Assembly: GCA_023105745.1 (NCBI GenBank)
Contig: JALGQZ010000011.1
Location: forward strand, 17,944,975-18,008,974
DNA length: 64,000 nucleotides
From: Austropuccinia psidii
Lineage: Eukaryota > Basidiomycota > Pucciniomycetes > Pucciniales > Sphaerophragmiaceae
Direction: 5' to 3'
The notes below the pieces were generated by a model. It saw only the letters and a program-made list of their open reading frames with translations. It searched no databases and had not been told where the DNA came from. Shown piece after piece: positions 58,504-64,000 of the stretch (position 1 is its first letter; the number at the start of each line of letters is the position of its first letter). The position numbers and the translations under genes are program-made.

Positions 58504-59244
58504 ATGTATGTCATTTATCATCAAGATGATTGGAACACCTGGCTCCCTCTTGCTGAATTTGCCTACAATAATTCTGACCACTCTTCAACCAAGCAATCCC
58601 TGTTTTTCACTGTTTATGGAAGAGATCCACAATTTGACTCAGTTCACATCACTCAAGATACTCCTGCTGGAGATTTATCAACAAAAATCCAATCAATACA
58701 GCAAGATGTCAAGAGAGAACTGGAAGTTGCCATGAACCGGTTTAAGAGGTATGCAGATAAAAGTAGAGCAAATCCACCTGCTTTCAATCATGGTGACATG
58801 GTATGGCTTTCTTCCAAGAACATCAAATCAACAATACCCACCAAGAAACTGTTTGAAAGATGGTTGGGTCCTTTTCCAATCTTGAAGAAAGTCAGTACTC
58901 ATGCTTACCACCTCAAGCCTCCATCTCAATGGAAATCCACCCACCCAGTCTTCCATATTTGCCTTCTGGAACCAGTCAAGACATTAACAATCCCAAATTG
59001 GAATCAACAGCCTCCTCCTCTAATCACCATTGAAGAAGAAGAGGAGTGGGAAGTCTCTGAAGTACTGGATTCAAAGCTCAAGAGGAGAAAATTATGGTAT
59101 CTGGTAGAATGGAAAGGTTTCAGGCAAGACCCAGAAAGATCCACTTGGGAACCAGCCAAAAACCTCAAGAATTGTCCTGATCTTGTCAAGGATTTCCATT
59201 CTTTGTATCCTGACAAGCCAGGACCCAATTCTTCAGAAGCTTGA
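58504..59244 (+). pseudogene. Element B integrase C-terminus and chromodomain
   Basis: It is in phase with the previous segment past the TAG. It has WNTWLPLAEFAYNNSDHSST, the GPF module (ERWLGPFPILKKVSTHAYHL) and LKPPSQWKSTHPVFHICLLE. A textbook chromodomain follows at about residues 178-235: WEVSEVLDSKLKRRKLWYLV, EWKGF and STWEPAKNL. It ends KPGPNSSEA at TGA 59242-59244. Chromodomains in these elements recognise methylated histone tails and steer integration into heterochromatin. Confidence 0.93.
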
Positions 59245-59261
59245 TCTTTTATGGTGCTTGG

Positions 59262-59640
59262 TGGGGAGAGGAATTACCAAAAGTAAGTACCACTCCTGGT
59301 ATGCACCTTTAGGGGTATTCTACTCTTCTTTGCTGTAAGCATCACCTTGGCCACTCTGTGAGCACTTTGCAATTTGGACACAGATCTTCTGGCCTGGATT
59401 TCAACATCAATTCCAATTTATGGCCATTTACACATGGGGAAAATGGACCATTCCTTTCTTATTTTCCTTCCCAAGTTATTATCTGTTCAACACATTCATT
59501 TATCAAGATTCTTTATTATTTATGGCACTGGCGGGATTGGTAACTACCAAACGTAAGTTCCTCAGCTGGTGTGCACTTCCCTGAGGGGTCTCAAATATTT
59601 CAAAACATCACCTTGGCCACTCTGTGAGCACCTGGCATCA
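59262..59640 (+). repeat. Tandem duplication in element B 3' untranslated region
   Basis: Two units about 265 bp apart share landmarks: AATTACCAAAAGTAAGT / AACTACCAAACGTAAGT, GTATGCACC / GTGTGCACT, then CATCACCTTGGCCACTCTGT followed by GAGCAC. It lies between the chromodomain stop and the polypurine tract. Confidence 0.8.
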
Positions 59641-60015
59641 AATTCTGTTATCCAGGTCCTTGGCCACTTTCAAAATCCATGATGAAGATTGGACTCCCCC
59701 TCAAAATTCATTTTTCTTTTTATTTTCTTTTTCTCTCTTTATATTTGTTTCTTTTACTTTCTTAAATTTCTTTCCTCATAACTCTCAATACCAAAATCCT
59801 TACACCAAAGCATGTTTTCAACATTTTCAAACCCAAATGTCAAGAGAAGACCAAGTCAACCTCAATTCATATGCCAACACCTTTATCAGTTCAAAATTTT
59901 CTTTTCAAAATTCAAATACCTCTAGAATCCCTACGTCCAATCCATCTCAACAGCCTCAAAAGTCTTCTACCTTATCTTGGTGCTCAGGAGCTCACCATTC
60001 AAGGTAGGGGGGTAC
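59641..60015 (+). other. Element B 3' untranslated region and polypurine tract
   Basis: A T-rich stretch is followed by AAGGTAGGGGGGTAC (60001-60015), the polypurine tract directly 5' of the 3' LTR. ORF 59624-60007 is not convincing. Confidence 0.75.
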
Positions 60016-61669
60016 TGTCACAACCACAAAGATTGACCCTCCTTCATGGGTGTTGCGGCAATTCTAACCTGGAAGCAAGTTGGGGCCAATTGGCCAAACC
60101 ATATCTTTTATGGCCAATTGGTCCCCTCTGGTGGTCTATGGCCATTTGGCAATAAATCCTCTTGGCCATTTCTGGCCCCAGGCCATATCCTGCCATCATT
60201 GGGCTCCTTGGCCAATTTCCATATCACCAACCCCCAGGCCTGGGGGGTCCTTTTGTCTTCTAGGGGCCTCCAGGCCCCCTAGCCATCATTTTCAGTTTTG
60301 GGCCTACGCCTTTCATTAGGGAGGTTTAGGCCTAAATGACCTTTTTGGGCCATTTAGGCCCCCCACGGCTTCTACGGCCTGTGGGCTGTAAATCACGGTC
60401 CGCAGTCCATAGGCCAATTAGGCCCCTTTTCACCTAATCCAATGGGGCCAAAGGGGGCAATCATCTAGCCCCCAAGGCCAGGTGGGTCCTAAACCACAAT
60501 TGGGCCCACCTGAGCCAATTTTGGTCACCAATCCCTTGGACCCAATTTTGGCCAAAAAACCCTTTTGACACCAAAATAGCCATAGATCCCATAGGACCCA
60601 TTTTTGGCCATGGACCATATTACCAGCCATGGCCTCTGGCAACAACCAGAGGCCACCAGACCAGCTCAGAAAGCCTTTCCCTCAACTTAAGGGGAATTCT
60701 TTCATTCCTCCATGCACCCCTTACTCAAGGTTGCAGGAGTGGTGCATATATGGTATTATATACCATTATGCACCATTTTTGCTTGGCAATTCAATGGTGA
60801 CGTTTTAAGTACAAAATTCCAATATTACAAATCAAGGTCCCAAAATACAATGCCCATTTCAAAGGAGGATTCTTTAACTCATCAGTCTGGCAATCCATGG
60901 CGGCAATCAGAAGATCATTTAAGGACCCCAATCACCTGGCCCTGCAGGAGTTGGGTTGGCAATTTCATTCAGGATTATTCCAAGTGCATTATCAGAGGTT
61001 ATACAGTCTTTAAATCAGTTTTCAAGGCATCAAGTACTTCAATACTCCTTGGACAACTCAATTGGTCCATTCAGGCGTCAATCAATCAACTTGTATGTCC
61101 TTGGACCCATTGGGCCAATTCAATCTCCACTGTGGGAATTCAATAACACAGTTCAATTTCAAGATGGCCAGAACAGTATTGGCCCAATTCAGACAATACA
61201 GCCGGTGATCCACCTTCCAGGATCAGTGTTTCAGTTTTCACATATACTGGCCACCTTTCAGCACCTGGGGACTTTTTCCCAAGTTAATTAATATATTGGA
61301 TTTATTATTATCTTTATTTTATTTTACTTCATTAAAGTTAATACTAATAATCTTAAGTCAGTAATTCAGCACCTTTTCTCTTTTCCTCCTTGCCTGTCAG
61401 TGGATATTGGTGGTCATATCCTCTACTAATTCCATCCCCTTTTCTGGAAGGTTGCAACAGTGAATTGAGGATTAACTTAGTTGCCTTATTTTTTATCTTT
61501 GGCCTTTGGCTACTTATCTTTAGTTTATCTTTGGCATACTTGTCTTTCACCTTTCTTCTTCTTTAAAGAAATCAATCTTTATTATTTGTCTTATCTTTTG
61601 GAGCCCTCCAAGTGAGTTGTTGATTCCTGAGTGCCAGGCCCTGTTTCTTCCATAAGAGCCCCTGTGACA
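60016..61669 (+). repeat. Element B 3' LTR
   Basis: 1654 bp, TGTCACAACCACAAAG to AAGAGCCCCTGTGACA. It carries the GGCC-rich island and a hairpin at 60329-60360 with one imperfect pair. It is the reverse-orientation homologue of 54414-56150. Confidence 0.95.
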
Positions 61670-63052
61670 CACAGCCACAGGAGTACCTTATCTTAATTCC
61701 ACAGTAAACCCACTTGAAACCTTAAAACACAATCAGAATTATTTACACCACTCATAACCTCATGCAAACCAAAGCTAGTTAAAACAGGCTGCATGTAGTA
61801 CACACTTCTAATTGAATCTCAACCACATGACTATGCAAAGCTTGTGTCAAACTAAAAAATCACATCATCTAATACACAACAGTAAACTCCTCAGTTCAAA
61901 AATTCTCACCTAACCTCATTATAAAGCTCAAAATGAAAAATCCACTTCTACCAAGCCTGAAATATGACATATGCAAATGAAATACGAATCCATCATGTGA
62001 TACTGCAGCCACCAACAGAGTATCATATTACAGAAAAAAGGCTGTGAACAAGAAAAATCCTCAGCCAAAATGTACTCACCTAATGCATGAGAGCAAAATC
62101 CAAGAATATCACATCATAATTAGTTCACCAAAAGACCATCATGTGATGAATGGAGGCTGTTCAGAGGAAAAATTATCACCAAACCTTAAATCACCTAACC
62201 CATGCAAGAAATGTCCTTCCAATAGACAAATTCACATGATGGAATCAAGAGAAATTCAAGTGGAAAAAGACAGCTCCCATGGAGGCCCCCTGGACTCCCA
62301 AAAGGTATAAATAGAGGGGCTCTCTCCCCCCAAATTTCAAAATACCCCCCATGCACATTATATCCCCTGAACAGTATAAGCACAGGAATGAGTCATCCCT
62401 CACCTGGGAGGTAGTCCAGAAAATTATAGTGAATATACTTTCCCAGTAGCTAAGCTCAGTCAGTGGAATATTGGTATTCAAAAAAATATGAAATTATCCA
62501 GAACCCAAGATTAGGGTTACTACTCTATTAAAATATTTCATCCAGTAAATTATCACCAATTATCAAGATCTTCAATCAACAAAATACAATTTTATCTTAT
62601 TATCAAACAATTTTAAAAAAATAACAAAACTTTAGAAATTATTTTACTCTATTATAACTTTACCTTAACAAAACTACCTTTATCAAAACCCATCAAATTT
62701 TCCATAACACCTTAAATAACCCATCTTAGCAAGCGTCTATCACCAAGAAAAAAAGACTCACCCCAATTTCACTGAAAAAAAATTAAACAGAAAAGTATTT
62801 CATTAAATATAAAAATTAACCAAATTACTGACATTGAATTCCTTATTATATATTTAATAGCTCTGATCTGAGACTGCTGAATTTGGTCTTCTGCAGCTGT
62901 AAAGCCACTCACTAATTTTATTTTGGTTTGTGAGCTCCAAGGAATATTTTGTTCAGTATTTTGGGAGGTGCAGGCAATACACCCTTGCCAACATTGGGTG
63001 CAGGAATTATTGGCAATTAAAAACTAGTTACCTGTGATTTCCCCCTCCAGGT
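61670..63052. other. Unassigned region with a TATA-like promoter
   Basis: No recognised coding region; the 88-codon ORF 62044-62310 is Ser/His/Lys-rich and not identified. A TATAAATAGAGGGGCTC motif at 62306-62322 on the plus strand is a good TATA box. The following ~740 bp are AC-rich and end near TTGCCAACATTGGGTGCAGG (62994). This could be an eroded LTR of another family, but I could not find both ends. Confidence 0.35.
62306..62322 (+). promoter_or_regulatory. TATA-box candidate
   Basis: TATAAATAGAGGGGCTC is followed by a CT/C-rich stretch, the layout of an RNA polymerase II core promoter. The downstream transcript is unknown. Confidence 0.45.
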
Positions 63053-63946
63053 ACTGCCTCATTTTAATCCTACACAAGAGGAGTTCCCACACTACCACCC
63101 ACAAACTGAAGGTCTGGCTGAAAGAATGATCCAAACCTTGGAAGATATGGTGAGAACAATTTGGGCGTATGGTCTTGAATTTATATATTGTGATGTATTA
63201 ACCCGTGATTGGTGCACCTTGTTACCTGCACTAGCATTGGAATACAAAACATCCATTAATGCAAGCACCAATCAGACTCCTGCTTCCCTAGAGAAAGGAT
63301 GGAATCCCAGATTACCCCAAGATTCCTTGAGGAAGAATTTGGTTGAGTTAAATCCCACAGCTGCTAGCTTCAAAGGAATTTTAGGCAAAGCTAGGAAACA
63401 TGAAGTAAGGTGCATGGAGGAGTCATTTGCATATGCCAAAGGCAAGTGGGACAAATCACATGCAACCCCAGATTCCAAAGTGGGATATTTAGTATTTGGA
63501 TCTACCACTAACTTCAATAATATCAAGGGTTCTAAAAAGGTCAAAGACCTTTTTGCAGGACCTTTTGTTATTAAGGACCTCCATGGAGAAAAATCTGTGG
63601 AAGTAGAACTATCTGAGGAACCTAGTAATAAGAATCCTACATTTCCAGTAAGCTTAATTAAGCCTTATAAATAAGCTGATTCTGAAAAATTGGCTTTAAG
63701 GAATAAAGTTCCCCAGCATATAATTCCTGTTGAATCAGCTGGTACTAAGAAAGTTCAAAAAAGTACTCAAAGAAAGGAAATTGAGAAGTAAGAAAGTAAG
63801 GGACTACCTTGTGAGGTACAGTGACCCAACGTTTGAAGATGAATTGTTAGCAGAAAGAGAGATACCTGGAGCTACCAAACATATCAGAAGATTTATACAC
63901 ACTAGAAATAACAATATTACAAATTAATATTTTTAGGGGGAGGGAA
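63053..63946 (+). mobile_element. Family C element, 3' part: integrase tail, chromodomain, polypurine tract
   Basis: Coding sequence begins abruptly near 63060 (HFNPTQEEFPHYHPQTEGLA), within the integrase core next to the catalytic Glu (GLAERMIQT, about 63111-63137). The 63126-63674 frame carries the remainder of integrase and a GPF module (FAGPFVIKDLHGEKSVEVEL). After a stop and a frameshift, 63730-63927 has a chromodomain-like end (VRDYLVRYSDPTFEDELLAE). The polypurine tract AGGGGGAGGGAA (63935-63946) lies next to the LTR. It aligns along its length with A1/A2 integrase, so family C is a related chromovirus. The 5' part is missing here. Confidence 0.88.
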
Positions 63947-64000
63947 TGTGAGCCTTAGAGGTATTTTCATACACACAAAAGACCACAAAGGATAAACCAA
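63947..64000 (+). repeat. Family C 3' LTR, beginning only
   Basis: TGTGAGCCTTAGAGGTATTT is followed by CATACACACAAAAGACCACA, nearly identical to 5407-5460. It continues past the window end. Confidence 0.92.

Larger units (their letters stand above)
39387..61669 (+). mobile_element. Element B: Ty3/Gypsy chromovirus carrying two nested insertions
   Basis: The LTR termini are TGTCACAACC..GCCCCTGTGACA. The 5' LTR is 39387-39708 plus 50633-51816, split by element A2. The internal region is 51817-60015, split by a solo LTR at 54414-56150. The 3' LTR is 60016-61669. Gag, protease, reverse transcriptase, RNase H, integrase and a canonical chromodomain are present in order, broken by stops and frameshifts. 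No matching target site duplication is visible (CCCTG left, CACAG right), so one end may have been altered. The gag closely resembles the abundant Austropuccinia gag that begins MPIQHSPPARQTRSQ. Confidence 0.9.

Noticed and set aside
62994..63013. Primer-binding site near TTGGGTGCAGGAATTATTGG
   Set aside because: The position after a possible LTR end is suggestive, but no LTR start or matching partner was found.

Overview
The window is eukaryotic, transposon-dominated, AT-rich DNA. Several predicted proteins closely resemble Ty3/Gypsy polyproteins and a Tet-like 2OG-Fe(II) oxygenase that I know from rust fungi (Pucciniales). The two Gypsy families at 23-33 kb and 39-62 kb look most like the abundant elements of the myrtle rust Austropuccinia psidii. 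That species assignment rests on recalled similarity, not on a search. I found no rRNA, tRNA or CRISPR and no clearly intact single-copy host gene.

Layout. 0-4.5 kb and 15.0-18.7 kb are two copies of one segmental duplication. It carries a broken, multi-exon, minus-strand gene of unknown function and ends in minisatellite-like DNA. Between the copies lie an array of LTRs of one Gypsy family (family C, ends TGTGAGCC...CTTACA; 4.5-11.7 kb), a second minisatellite (12.4-12.8 kb) and a Tet-like oxygenase pseudogene (13.0-13.9 kb). From 18.7 to 33.5 kb there is an old retroelement-like coding region with a retropepsin motif. It is split by a family C solo LTR (20992-22903) and by a complete minus-strand Gypsy chromovirus, element A1 (23105-32782, TSD AATAT). 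33.5-39.4 kb is gene-poor and AT-rich with degenerate tandem repeats.

39387-61669 is a second chromovirus, element B (plus strand). Its 5' LTR is split by element A2 (39709-50632), a sister of A1 in plus orientation with a chimeric 3' end. Its pol is split by a minus-strand solo LTR of its own family (54414-56150, TSD TCTGG). 61670-63052 is unassigned. From 63053 to the end is the 3' part of an autonomous-type family C element: integrase tail, chromodomain, polypurine tract and the start of its 3' LTR.

How the parts work together. Elements A1, A2 and B encode the usual gag, protease, reverse transcriptase, RNase H and integrase plus a C-terminal chromodomain, but every polyprotein here carries stops or frameshifts. 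The most notable signal is in the 5' coding part of A1 and A2. A 204-codon frame stays open in both copies while the overlapping gag-collinear frame has acquired three stops. All three stop-creating differences, and one missense difference, are silent in the 204-codon frame. That points to an overprinted protein, or to a mis-assigned gag frame, under constraint.
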